Part shown: one piece after another, positions 1 through 11,611 of the stretch
How the letters are laid out: each line of letters begins with the position of its first letter
How positions within the stretch are numbered: the stretch's first letter is position 1
Origin: Phoronis australis
Lineage: Eukaryota > Phoronida > Phoronidae
NCBI GenBank assembly: GCA_002633005.1
Contig: NMRA01000734.1
Span: forward strand, 7,984 to 71,983
Length of the DNA stretch: 64,000 nucleotides
Direction: 5' to 3'
Translations under genes and position numbers: made by a program
Notes under the pieces: generated by a model
Told to the model about the DNA's origin: nothing
The model's input: only the letters and a program-made list of their open reading frames with translations
Databases searched by the model: none

Positions 1-1960
1 ATTATTCACATCCTTTCGTCATATCAATTAAGACTAGCCAATCGGTCAACATTGAGTACACTAGGTTATCTGCACTTTATAGGGGTTAAGGCCAGATGAT
101 AAGGCATTGAAATTCATGAACTTAGATGGCCGATGGACTTGTGGGTCTTCTGCCCAAAACACCAACCTTTGGTTTAGACCACTCGTTGTCATTAAAACCT
201 TGTTCCTAACTCATAATTTTATCCAAAATGATTTCTATATTTGAGGGGAACTGGTATACCAATGCTTCAATTTGCTAGTTATGAAGGGTTAGTTTCAGTC
301 TCCTGGCCAGTACGTCCGCCAGGGAATTTCAAGCAATCTCTTGCAACTAATTTCAATTGAAACAAAGAATAAACATATGATGATGTTGCTTAGGAAGAGC
401 AAACACACCTAAGAAGACAGTTGACGTGTTTAACACAACAAGGTAAATATTAGTTGGTCCAACAACCCTGTGTGGGGCAGGGTAAGTGACCCTCGTGAGT
501 AATTTGCAAACCTGTCAATAAACACCAATGGCCTTTTTTGATGTTCTTAACCTTTTACATTTACCATCGCGTAATCCTGTTATGGCACTTTTCCATTTAT
601 TTCGCTCAAGATTACTTACCATTACCAAAATGGTAGTTTTTCCAAATTCAATGGGTGACTGCTTTTTTGCAGACAATGGTAACTTTAGTAAATGTTGTTT
701 TATAACATCTGCACACTGCAAATCACGCCTGTAATTTCTTAAAATGTTTTTAATCTTTACTTTTGTGGAGAAATTTAACAAAATAGAATTTTACTTGTCA
801 TATCGTCTGCCAAATAGGTGAAGAATTACGGACCAGTACTTGGCCACGTGCTTAAAAACACCTGTTGTCAGCCATGCTCATGATGTTGGCAATATGCATG
901 TGACAACTTATTTTGGTCCACTAACTAGTGCAATTTGCATATCAATAATACAAAACTGAAGAGGAGGTAGTTGCAGTTTCATTGATTGTAATTGTTGTAA
1001 AGATAATTGTTTCCTGATATACCACTTAAGTATACTTTATTTTATCAATCACAAAGTAAATCATGAAGACATTCCCATTACAGTATCATAGCCCAAGCGG
1101 TCATGGTTTACAAGGTGATATATAGGCAATACATCCCCTGTGGATGCCTGACACATACAGGCAATAACCCTGTAATGGAACTGCTCAATGGATTTGCTTT
1201 TTGAACCATAAAATAAAGTATATTAAACAACGTGTAGGGAAGCAGCTACCTGTGAATACTAGTTTGGATATGAATATGTTGCCAAAAATGCAAACATCTC
1301 CCTATCAGTTTTTTGTCCTAAATATGCAGACTATGGGTCATCTGACCAAAAAAGTTGTGAGTTTGGCTTAGTCAGGAATGTCTGTCCTTGGACAATTTTT
1401 GATATGCGAGGAAGTAAGTTGAATTGATAACAGGATTGAAATTCACTGACTTGAACGAGTAAAGGGTCATGAAACAGAACAAAGTTTATTGACAGATAAG
1501 TCTCAACTTTTTCAGTACATTTACATACAAAAGTTATCAGCTGATTCCCGCAATAACTACTTATTGGTAAAATACACAGGCGGGCCACCAACCCTATCCC
1601 AAGGGTTTAACCTCGCCCCAAGTTGGATTAGTGGACCAACTACGCCGCACTAAGCGATGCAATGCTGTCACGCAGCCACTGGTTCAGAGACAGAGGGTGA
1701 TTGCGTTTCACTTCACTGGGAAGTGGGAGATTGTGAGAAGATATAGTTAATCACCTTGAGTAAAGTTGAGGTAACGCTCGCGCAGTTTTCAATGGCAAGC
1801 TATAATGTAAGCCAGAAATTAAAGGAAAAAATGGAAATGAACAAAATGCCAAATTCATCAAGAGAGGAGTCAGTGAGGAGTCCAACACAGGAACCTCTCC
1901 CGGCCACATCGTAATGGTCGTATCACAGGTAGGTTTCGAAAATTACAGCCTATAATTTGC
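1..1960. other. Left-edge sequence without a recognised gene
   Basis: No intact coding region was found. Minus-strand frames between about 500 and 1600 give protein-like stretches interrupted by stops and frame changes, for example around 515-781 and 1080-1250, which could be an old transposon or pseudogene. I could not match them to a family. If the 2020-2115 exon is real, this is also its first intron. Confidence 0.3.
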
Positions 1961-2019
1961 CTGTTAGGCAAATAATGTCTTGCTTAATTGGCAACGTTGA
2001 ATGTTGAGACAAAACTTAC

Positions 2020-2115
2020 CGGCTGGGCCGACGCCACGACAACAATCACCAACAAAAATCCTCCAACATTCGAATGTCGTCTGCTCGGAGATATCCGAGT
2101 TGCAGGGGAAGCCAT
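2020..2115 (-). CDS. Probable first coding exon of a secreted or membrane protein (signal peptide)
   Basis: Read on the minus strand, an ATG at 2115 in a good context (GAAAATGG) opens 32 codons and ends exactly at a consensus donor (CCG|GTAAGT, GT at 2019-2018), phase 0. The peptide begins MASPATRISP, has a basic stretch (SRRHS), then a hydrophobic core (GGFLLVIVVV) and ASA-QP, a typical signal-peptidase site near residue 30. A first exon ending just after a signal peptide is common in animal genes. The 5' leader would lie at 2116 to about 2330. A longer frame across the same DNA (1964-2326) runs through the donor and is treated as a shadow. No following exon was identified in 1-1960, so the rest of the gene is probably beyond the left edge or in unrecognised small exons. 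The product is unknown. Confidence 0.5.
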
Positions 2116-5100
2116 TTTCAACGGCCCTAAAGCAGGTACTTTGAATCAAAAAATCTGCATATAATCCCGTGTGTGTGTTTCTTGACAAACGTTCCACGAA
2201 TTCCGGGTTCAAACCGTCAAACTTCTTCAGCAGACGGCCTGTCACCTCACAACCCCGCGACTGCAGACGAAACACTGACTGGGAAATGTGTCCGGACTCC
2301 TGAAATGTGCCAACCACGTGATACACTCCACGTCACAGACAGGCGGTGTGCTGAATAAAAACCTAACACCTCATTTTAGTATTCTAAAAGGGAGTTTCGT
2401 GTCAAAAGTAGACATTTAACTGTGCGTTCCCCACACAATAGCTATTATCTGGCCGCTTGAAAACGTATGCTGTCTTATGGCCTCGTATTTCAAAGGCGTT
2501 TGATCGTTAAATAGAACAGCTCAACTAATTCAGTAAGGTATGAGGGTTATCGCGGTCGTAAATCTCGGCGAACTGTTAAGACAGTCGGACAGGCGGCTTT
2601 GAAAACCAAATATTAGACCTTAATAAACATGTTAATACCAACGAAGTGCTACGTACAAAATTTTGAAATGTTTTCATGGCAAACTTGAGCTTTTTTACGC
2701 ACCGTACAACTCCTTTATGGTCACAGACGGGACCACGAGCCTATAGCCTACCACTCAGCGTCACGGTGGTGTTATGCAGGCACATTTAGCCACGGGATTG
2801 AATTTAAGTATCCCCAAATTAGATCTAAAAGTGATCATCAGGATTACGGATTGAACCCTTGGTCGAGGAAAAACAAAATGTTAATTCACAAAATGGCTGG
2901 TTGGTTGATTGATTCATTGATAATTGGCGCCTTAGGTAAATGACTGCAAGGGGGTCTTTAGTCCCCATTTTTTCAGAATGTCCATATTTACCAGCAAATC
3001 TATGTGGTTTAACCACGTAACAGGTTTATTTTAGTTGTCACGGTTACATATCATCAAATATGAAATTTCAGCGCCCCCACTGGTTAAGAAAACGTCCCGC
3101 TTTCAATTGCTTTGTTGATTGATTGATCGAACACTTTATCGACTGGTCGCTTAGGCCTACTGCTTGTTTACTAGATTTAAAGTGACTTCATTTGATGGAC
3201 ATAAATGAACAATTATAGTGAAGATACGTGAAAAAATACATTATAAACATGATGCCAGGTGATAATAGATAAAAATGTGATAACAAAGATTACACAAAAA
3301 CCAGTTGGCTCCAAGCAGATGTTTTAGTTTAATTATTTAGTCGTCACAATGATGAGCCAGCCTCACTGTCTCAGTCGAGTGTTTTCCGCTAGACTTCTCA
3401 CTCAATTAATTCAGGAACCCGGAATCCACCTATTCGTGTAGACACGTTACACACTCACTTTCAGTCAAATCGATACTCGGAGTTACAAAATTAAATATAG
3501 AATGGATGTATTCCGTGGGTTCTTCATGGGAGTCCTGTCCATCCAAATCAAGTGCTGCCCACGCACTGGGGCCCGAGTGTGTCGTAGTTGACTCCGTAAA
3601 TTTTTTTTTTCGTAAGTTCCAGTTATTGACTCAGATAGGAATATCATTATTATTTTACGAGTTGTGGTGGTCGTGTAATTTGTGACCACCAGTCATTTTT
3701 GTGTTTTTAGGTCTGAGAAGGCAACAGAAACACACCGCCGGGCTGCATGGTAGCCACGTTCCTGTTTTATTGTGGAAGCAATGGTCAGGTGAGTAACCAT
3801 TTCCAGCGACGGTTGTGTCTCGGCGGGATGCGCTAGCTTGATTGGGTTATTCCCCATCAATGCGATTCTGTCTGGTTCCAAGTTGCGCATGTTACCAGGG
3901 GACGCATGTTGACCTCTATAGAGCCATCTGCAAGTGAAGTTTAGAAAATCAAGTCATATTTTATGATTTTTACGAAGGGGTTTTTCCGAAATGTTTGTAA
4001 ATTATACGTCTTTATCAAACTCTTAGCCTGATATGAAATATTTCATTTTATGGCAAAGCGTGTTGTATCATTGGAAGAACGAATATAAATCAGGCACATC
4101 TGGACAGATGGGCGTTTTTATTTGATCTACACGTTTCTTTACGGTGCGCTGCTCGACCTTTTCCCACCGGTTGATCAATGGCTGAAAAAGCGACCACAGC
4201 GATGCAATTGCTGGATAAAGGTGACCAATAAATAAAACAAGGTAAAGATCAGAAAACAAATGCCGTGAACCGCAAACGTACAATAAATAACAAAATTTTC
4301 CGGTAGGAACCAAATTATTATCCCCTTCATAAAATTGTAACAATGTCCGCAGGATACTACATATCATTAGGCTATTGTTCGCCAGTTGGTGTGCAAGTCC
4401 CGCGATTACCCAGGCTTATAATGCGATTAGTAATGGTGTAAAGCAGAAACCACACGGAACTGATCCCTTTTAACGGAACAGGACGTGACTAAACGGGCTC
4501 TTAGACCTATTTAGCCCGGTGTCTCCGACCTCAGCTTGCTAAGTTGATACCTCGTTTGATAAAAAATATAATTTTAAGTCTCTGCTTCCTTACAGTTTAT
4601 TGTTGTTCACACGGCTTCAAGTGAAGTAGAAAAATGAAACGGCTGGTCTGGAGTAAAACAAATATCGACAACAACCAGCCAGCTCTCAAACTTAGAAATC
4701 ATTTGTAACCTCAATAAGGAACAATGCCAGACTGATTTCATGGTGGCAAGTGAATTACACTAAAAGTTGTTTTTTGAGTTTTGGCAGAAGGCACGGGTTT
4801 GTTGCTTCTTAACTGCTTGGCAAAGGAAAGAAGAACTGGTGGACGACATAAAATTAATGCTTATTCACATTTTTGTATGTGTTCCAACAGATGCAATCAA
4901 TTATGTCATCTCATTATCCTATTTTTCATCCCAAGATTTCAAAAGAAAGCATAGGACATGTTGGATCCTGAGAGAATGCCGTCCATGAAGCTGAGCGCAC
5001 GTCATAGAACCACTTGTGTAAATATTTAAAAATGGGCAATCTAGGTGAACACGCTCTCTCGTCCAAGCCGTTATGGTATTCGTCTCGCACACCGTACACT

Positions 5101-5189
5101 GGAAGGCAAATGGCGAGTGGCTTACATGCAGCGCACCGAGAACAAGCAGACTTTCGCAAAAAGTACGATTCACTGTTAGAACGGGAAAT

Positions 5190-5286
5190 CATAGGCGGCG
5201 TAGCACTGAAAAAAGTGGGGGGCTAAAGCCCCTTCAGCCCCCNGACCATGTGCCGCGTAGCACTGAAAAAAGTGGGTGCGCCGCTT
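5190..5286. repeat. Dispersed GC-rich repeat family (GCACTGAAAAAAGTG), copy 1
   Basis: The core GGCG-AGCACTGAAAAAAGTG followed by a G-rich/C-rich hairpin (GGGGGCTAAAGCCCC type) occurs twice here (from 5194 and 5255). Further copies are at 19671-19800 and 37523-37570, with an inverted copy at about 17340-17395. Recurrence with a conserved hairpin indicates a small non-coding mobile-element family. The single N at 5243 lies inside it. Confidence 0.6.
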
Positions 5287-6259
5287 AAAGGAAAATCGTT
5301 CCGTCAGGGATGATTCCATCAGCAGATCAGTGCATGACCAACAGAAAGCAACTGAGCATATAATCGATTGTCTGAACAGTTAGAAAATAAAAAGCAAATT
5401 CTCAGACTGAGAACGGCGTGTTGGGTGAGAGAGGTATTGGTAGTCGGACAACAGATACAAACATAATGAAAATTTTACATAAGACCCAAAAAATTTGGTC
5501 AAGCAGAACGTTCGCCCCAAAAAACGTCAACGCACCAATACCATGAATTTTGCCTTTGACATTTTCTTCCGGGATTCAGCTTTTATCGTTATTCGTGTAA
5601 ACATCTGAAAGCACACGAATACGTTACCCGAATTAAAGAAATAATGCTTTGTGACAGCAAATCCTGTCCTCTATTTTGCGTACCAGACATATGGTTATAC
5701 CGTATAACCCCGAAAATAAGCGCATGTGCCCAGAAGCGTAACAATGCGGTTTTTCCGAAAGATTTTCCTCTCAAATGTCCCTCATATAGACCTAGGGGCA
5801 TGCACCGAAGTTCAGCAATTACATTAGGCGCATGTTGTGCTCCGGTTAAAGACGCACTTTGATTTTTTTAAGATACACTACCAACCATTTTTGTTTTACA
5901 AAACGTGTGGCGTGACACTCTGAGAGAAATGAAAAGGTTAGACGGGCATAATAAAATATTTTCTTTTGACAAACTCAGAGCTTCATTTTTAAGAACACCT
6001 TTAGCCTCGATAGTCGAAAAAGTAACACTAGCTTCATTTGCGGTAGTAAACCAAGTACCGACGCGTATGACTCACTGATGTCTGAGCATGGGCTGTCTGC
6101 GTCCTATAACAAAGCACCAGTCAAGGCAAGTTCTACTTAGATGTCCCGCATGCAGGCACAGGCGCCTAAGTTCCGCAATTACGCACAGCTCCAAAATTAG
6201 GCGCATGCCTAAATTGCGGGCTATACGATATAGTATCCTTGAACACTTAATAATTTGCC

Positions 6260-6665
6260 CAACTTCGGAACATCATATTTCAGAAATGGGTGACTATATT
6301 CACATGAAACATTCAGATGCCATGCTTTACTGTTTCAAAATATTTCACGCTTGTATGAGGGGCAAACAAAAAAACTTTATGATTTTAATGAAAAAGTCAA
6401 AAGCTGTAAAAAAAAAGAAAACGAAACCATTACTTAGAAAGCTACCGTATAACAGCATTTTTGAGATTTAATTTTGAACATTTACGTGAAACGATATTCG
6501 ATCATGTTGATACTGTTCTGATATAGATGTACCAGATTACTAAAAAGCAAAAAATCAAATTTTACAAGCTCTCAACTTTCAAAAAATATACTTTTACTGG
6601 GTTAAAACCTATGGTTTGTTATTGTAGTCACTTTGCTAAATACGCAGACTTGCCAATAAAGTCAT
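6260..6665 (+). repeat. Dispersed repeat family with copies at 6.3, 21.9 and 45.2 kb
   Basis: The stretch beginning TTCGGAACATCATATTTCAG, then ATTCACATGAAACATTCAGATGCCATG, recurs with substitutions at 45210-45675 and in part at 21920-22050. The downstream half (CAAAAAATATA-TTTACTGGG-CAGACTTG) also matches at about 45590-45670. No coding capacity is visible. The family type is unknown; it may be a non-autonomous transposon or a LINE tail. Confidence 0.55.
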
Positions 6666-7249
6666 ACATAAGCTCCTGCACACCTCATTAACGGTGATGC
6701 GTCTTACCAAACAAAGCACTTTTTCTCACTGTCTCTTGAGTTGTCTCGACTGAATGTTTTACCAGCGAGTCTTTTGGTCATTCCTTCACTTGTACAAATT
6801 AATATGAATTTTAAACCCCCTCAGCATCTACCGTCTAATAACTGATAAGTCAATCTTTGCTCACAAGTCTATGAGTTTTACTAGGAATTTCCAGGCGGCC
6901 TCAAATATGGGCCCGTGGACCTGTTTCATAAAATTTCCAAATGCAGTGAACCTACGCTTTCCGAGCCAAAATTTATTATTATCTACGGTTTGTAAGGTTT
7001 CTCAAAATGATCAGTGTCAGCGAAAATCAAACAAAAATCAGGCTTCACGAGAAACAAGACACCGTTTATTTAGTCACCATTTTGGCTTTTCTACAAAGTA
7101 AAACTAAGTAAAGCGAAAGAAACCCGCTTTCCGCCGAAGCAACTAAATTTTGACTTGGGACATTTACCTCTAGCAGTCTCAACTTGTTTCTAGCCAGAGT
7201 CAGACGAGATTTTTTGGTCTTGCAAACAACTGGCAGTAAAGGCTGGAGT

Positions 7250-7565
7250 GTCAGTTCTCTAGTCCTAAGCCCTGAACATGCGCGCACCCAGCGGGGGCTG
7301 GGAGGGCTCGTACGAGACCCCCATTTGGCAAAGTGGACAAAAACGTCCGCCTCAGAAAAATAGAAACTCCAAAAAAGCAAAAACGAGACAAAAGTCCACT
7401 AAAACGGTAGGAACTACCAAATTTCGTCGAATTCATAGCTCTGAACGTACCCCGTGAATCTTAGTAATAGCAAGGAGTGTAATATATGTACACTCCTTGG
7501 TAAAAGGTCTACATTCTCAAAAATTCGAGTCCCTCCATTTTTAGGCTCGGTGCACGCATGCAGAA
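7250..7565 (+). repeat. Dispersed repeat family (GTCCGCCTCA / CGAGACAAAAGTCCAC), copy 1
   Basis: The ordered motifs TTTGGCAAA-GTGG, GTCCGCCTCA, CGAGACAAAAGTCCAC, GGTAAAAGGTCT, AAAATTCGAG and GCACGCATGC recur at 37600-37850, 37876-38102, 48055-48320 (inverted) and 56945-57125 (inverted). This copy carries an extra insert with a short hairpin (AAGGAGTGTA...TACACTCCTT, 7471-7498). It looks like a non-autonomous element of about 200-300 bp. Confidence 0.6.
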
Positions 7566-9849
7566 ATCACACATTTGGCAAACGATCTCACAACAGTAAG
7601 TGGTCGAAATTCTTCGGAAGGCGAGTTTAAAGTCCTTACTCCATATCGATGTGGCTGGAACCATTTTCTGAGAGGTCTCTCGGTCTCCGCTGTCCTCTGG
7701 TCATGGTTTACAGTGGGCTAGGAATTGGTTCCTAGTTTGCAGGGGCGGATCAAGGATTTTGAGTTGGGGGGGCAGAGTAAAGTATTAGCCAGGATTTTGC
7801 CCGTCAGATATTCGCACCCCCGAACTGCCAAATGTAATCTGGGAGAATTTTAGGGGGGGGGGCATGGACCCTTTGGCCTCCCTCTAAGTCCGCCCAAACT
7901 TTGGGCATGGAACTCTAGAGTTCTATATTTGGGGTACTAGAAATGTATTTTTTCCGAATGTATTACCTAGGACCTAGGAACCAGCGGTTCCTAGCTAGGA
8001 GTTACTATCAGCAGTTCCTGGTAAGTGTTTGGATATAGGTCCATGCGCCTAAATTCAGCCCAGGGCTGTGACTGAGTTCCAGTCACAGGCGCAAGAATAT
8101 CGCGAAGGAAAACAGCCCGTGTGATCAGATGCTTCGCTTGTGATGCTCAACATGGCCATAGCTAGCGAAATTTGCAATTTCGCGAGGTTCTCTCGTTCAC
8201 ACAACACACACCAAGTCCAACAGTAGCAGTGAAATGTGCAGTATGTATTCGGTTCAAACAACAATGTTTCAATTTGACATCATTACAAAAATAACGATAT
8301 CTATAGGCAAATACCGGGGGTTTTCGAAAAAGCCCTCAGCGTGCTATATCGGAAACGCTCTTTGATTTAAGCAACTCCAATTGCCTCTAAGTAGCCCCCA
8401 ACTTGCCTTTTGTAAAAAACTGGCGAGCTCTTTCGTTAACCAGTATTGTGGCAAAAAGCGCCCTCATTCAGATATGGAGGTAGAGTTTATTTTGTATGAG
8501 GTTCAACTTGGCTACTTAAGAGTAGGTCTATACAGCAGCATACAGTAAAAGTGTTTTCAATTTACATTATTCTATCTACCCTAAAACTTTCCTACCTTTT
8601 TAAAATTATATGCCTGTTACTTTCAATATATCTCTCTTCAAATCAAAAAAACTCTCATTTCAAGTTTGAAAGACATGCAATGCGTTTCCGAATGCACGAT
8701 TTTATACTGGGGACAAAATAGGTCCCAACAGCCTGGTCTTCATTTACCCAATGTTTTTATTGGTAATGGAAATGCTATCACAGTAAGGAATATTATGAAT
8801 TTTTAAGGGTAAACGGTAAAATTCAGTCGATTTTTCACCATCTCAACCGGATGTAATACAGTATTAATAACAAACCTGTTCCCTCTGCAACACTGATTAT
8901 AATGCTGGAATAATTCTTGTAAACCATTTACTGAATTTATACAAAATAAAGTGTTATTTTGAAACGTTCTGAATAAAAGCTCCAAACTGACCAATTGGAC
9001 CCAGGACAAATAGAAAACAAAAAGACTAAAAAACATGAAAAGACTACAAAGTGTGGCAGAATATGTTGAATCTATCCCAAACTAGAAAGGTGCTGTTCTC
9101 TTCATCCTAAAAATTTGTTTACCAAATTTCATAAAACCAGAACTGAGAGATTAGAAAGTGACAAAATGCAGGTGCCAGAAATGTAAAATGAACCGAGAGT
9201 CCCATGGGAGCTTCTTCAAACCCAGTTTCTAAAAACACCCCATAAAATCCCTTGTACAAGATATATTTTCTGATTAAAATGCCAACTGAATATCTCAATT
9301 ATAACTATGAAATATTAAATTCATAAGTATTTCCATAACAAAAAATGACACATGATTGAAGAAATATGATAAATGTAAAATTTTCCAACGGAATGCCACA
9401 TAAACTTAACAATATTCAACAATGCCTTCAGAGTTCACCCTTGTCACCTGAGTGAGGCTTAAACAGTCTACAAAGTCATATTGGAAGAACACAAACAAAT
9501 ACAAAAAGTGGCAAACAGAGTAAAGCTATTTAAGCAACTCTGGTCTCTGGCACATAGTGACATCATAACAAATAAGCTGCAACACTAGATGGCGACAGAG
9601 TACAGTATCTGATGGACAACAATCAGTGCCACCTAGAGGCATAAACGGAGACATAAGGTACTGAGATATCTCAACATTTTTATGAATTCTTTGCCATCCC
9701 CATCCTGTCAAATTATCACTGACATGTGCTGGGTTATTGAAAGAAATTGTATGACATCTTTGTCAACTTGGCCAGTCATTCACCACGGAATTTAAAATTA
9801 GGTCAAATGAAAGTCTTTTGTGCTCTCGCAATGTTAAATAATTAAATAT

Positions 9850-10850
9850 CACAATCATAATAAGAGTGGTTTGGTTGACAGAGGGAAGACGCCAAACACA
9901 GACAAGAAAACAGTAAAAATGGCCACTAGATGGCACAAATGCATAAAATCCCTCTGAAAACGGAAAATGTCACCCTTTCTTTAAAAGAAAATTTTTACCA
10001 AATTTCATGAAAATTTGTCGAGGATCTTCAGAGAAACAGCGGAAAACAGAAAAAAATAAAATTGTCACTAGGGGGCACAGTGTTCGTTGGATCCATCTGA
10101 AAGTCATCTTCTTTCATTGCTAACTTCATATGAATACACCGGCCAAATTTAGTAAAGATCCTGCAGAGGGCTTAGGAGATACAGGTATCCACTAGGAGGC
10201 GCCACAATAGTCGAAGTCGTGAGAAAATCCTCTTCATAGTAAAAACATACATGACAATTTTCACAATCATCCTTAGAGTGGTTTGGTTGACGGATGGACG
10301 GACACCAAAAACAGACTCGAAAACAATAAAAAATGTCCGCTAAGTGGCGCAAAATGCCTCGAATCAATTCGAAATTGGGAGGATAGCGTCATCTGCCTGT
10401 GTGCCAAATCTTATAGAAATCCGTTGAGGACCCTTTGAAGATACAGAGGTAAACGCAAAAAAACTAAAATTGCCACTAGGGAGCACACCGATAGTCAGAT
10501 CTGTCCGAATGTCGTTGTCGTCCGTGGTCAACTTCAAATAACTACATTTGTTACATTGTATAAAGATCCTGTAGAGGAGAGTTTAGTAGATACAGCCATG
10601 GGTGCAAAAACAAACAAAACTCCACTAGGAGGTGCCACAGTAGTCGAAGTCGTCGGAAAATCATCGTCAACCATCCTCTTTATAGTAAGAACATACACGC
10701 CAATTTTCACAATCATCCTTGGAGTGGTTTGGTTGATAGAGGGGTGGACGCCAAACAACGGACTCGAAAATAGTGAGAACGCCACTAGATGGCACAAAAT
10801 GCCTCGAATCCATCCGAAAGTAGGAGGACAGCATCACCTCTTGGAAAGCA
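9850..10850. repeat. Tandem array of units of about 430 bp
   Basis: The sequence GAGTGGTTTGGTTGA recurs at 9864, 10276 and 10722 (spacings 412 and 446). Each copy is followed by GACGCCAAAC/ACACCAAAA, CCACTAGATGGCACAAA-type and GATCC-TGCAGAGG blocks in the same order. A weaker partial unit continues near 11060-11120, and related sequence appears at 22190-22400 in the opposite orientation. Units have diverged. No coding content is supported; open frames across the array are chance. Confidence 0.65.
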
Positions 10851-11147
10851 GTGCTATCACTGAAGAGGCCACCCTCATTTTAAAAGGGAACTGTATTTTA
10901 TTCTGAATAAATTCTGGATAGTTTTCTATGAATTGTTGATTAATTTCACAAATAATTCAACACCAAAAATGAAACTTATGTTCTCTAACGAAGCTCAAAA
11001 AATTACCGGCTTGGAGCGCTGCTTAGTCTCGTGACGTANTCCCTCTGTCGTCAACCCCATAGGAATACACCTGCCAAATTTCAATATGATCCTGCAAGGG
11101 GTTTAGGTGATACAGCCACGGACGCCCAGACAAAGATGACGGCAACA

Positions 11148-11189
11148 TGCGCCCACATATAAATATGTGGACGCGATATGTGGGCGCAT
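11148..11189. repeat. Short perfect hairpin
   Basis: Arms of 13 bases (TGCGCCCACATAT and its complement) flank a 16-base loop that itself repeats ATGTGG. It lies at the right end of the 430-bp repeat region, so it may be an element end or a decayed insertion scar. Confidence 0.6.
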
Positions 11190-11239
11190 AAAAACGAAAA
11201 GCAATGAGTATTCAGCAAGAGTATAATATCAAACCAGAT

Positions 11240-11245
11240 TTTATT
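11240..11245 (-). promoter_or_regulatory. Candidate polyadenylation signal for PUSL1
   Basis: AATAAA on the minus strand, about 370 bases downstream of the PUSL1 stop codon. It is the first canonical hexamer noticed in the right orientation; use is not demonstrated. Confidence 0.35.
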
Positions 11246-11611
11246 CACTGATTGCTATAAAACAACGCTTTGAAGTTCTTTGCCACTCTTGTCCTTGGTA
11301 TCATCTTTAATGAGTAAATCTGAAAATTATAGAAAGTAAAAAGATAAACATTGACTAATAAAGCAGAATTGCAATAAGTGTTATCACAGCACATTAAAAT
11401 GATGAAAACTTAACCACATTCCCATTAAGAAGTGCATATAAACTTTGTAAGACATGTTCAGCAGAGGTGATGTCTACAAATTAAGTGCACCAAATTTTAC
11501 AATGGCCTTAATACGTAGAAAAACGAAGAAAAGTCCCCTTTAATGGCGACGGAAAACCACATAAACACAACCTTTATGAAATGGAAATTTGAACAATGAA
11601 GAAAAGACGTA

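Larger units (their letters stand above)
2340..9840. other. Intergenic, repeat-bearing, no gene recognised
   Basis: All open frames are short and none has recognisable protein similarity or convincing splice signals. The stretch contains copies of dispersed families described separately (about 5190-5285, 6260-6660 and 7250-7560) and otherwise AT-rich single-copy-looking sequence. One unknown base lies at 5243. Confidence 0.4.
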
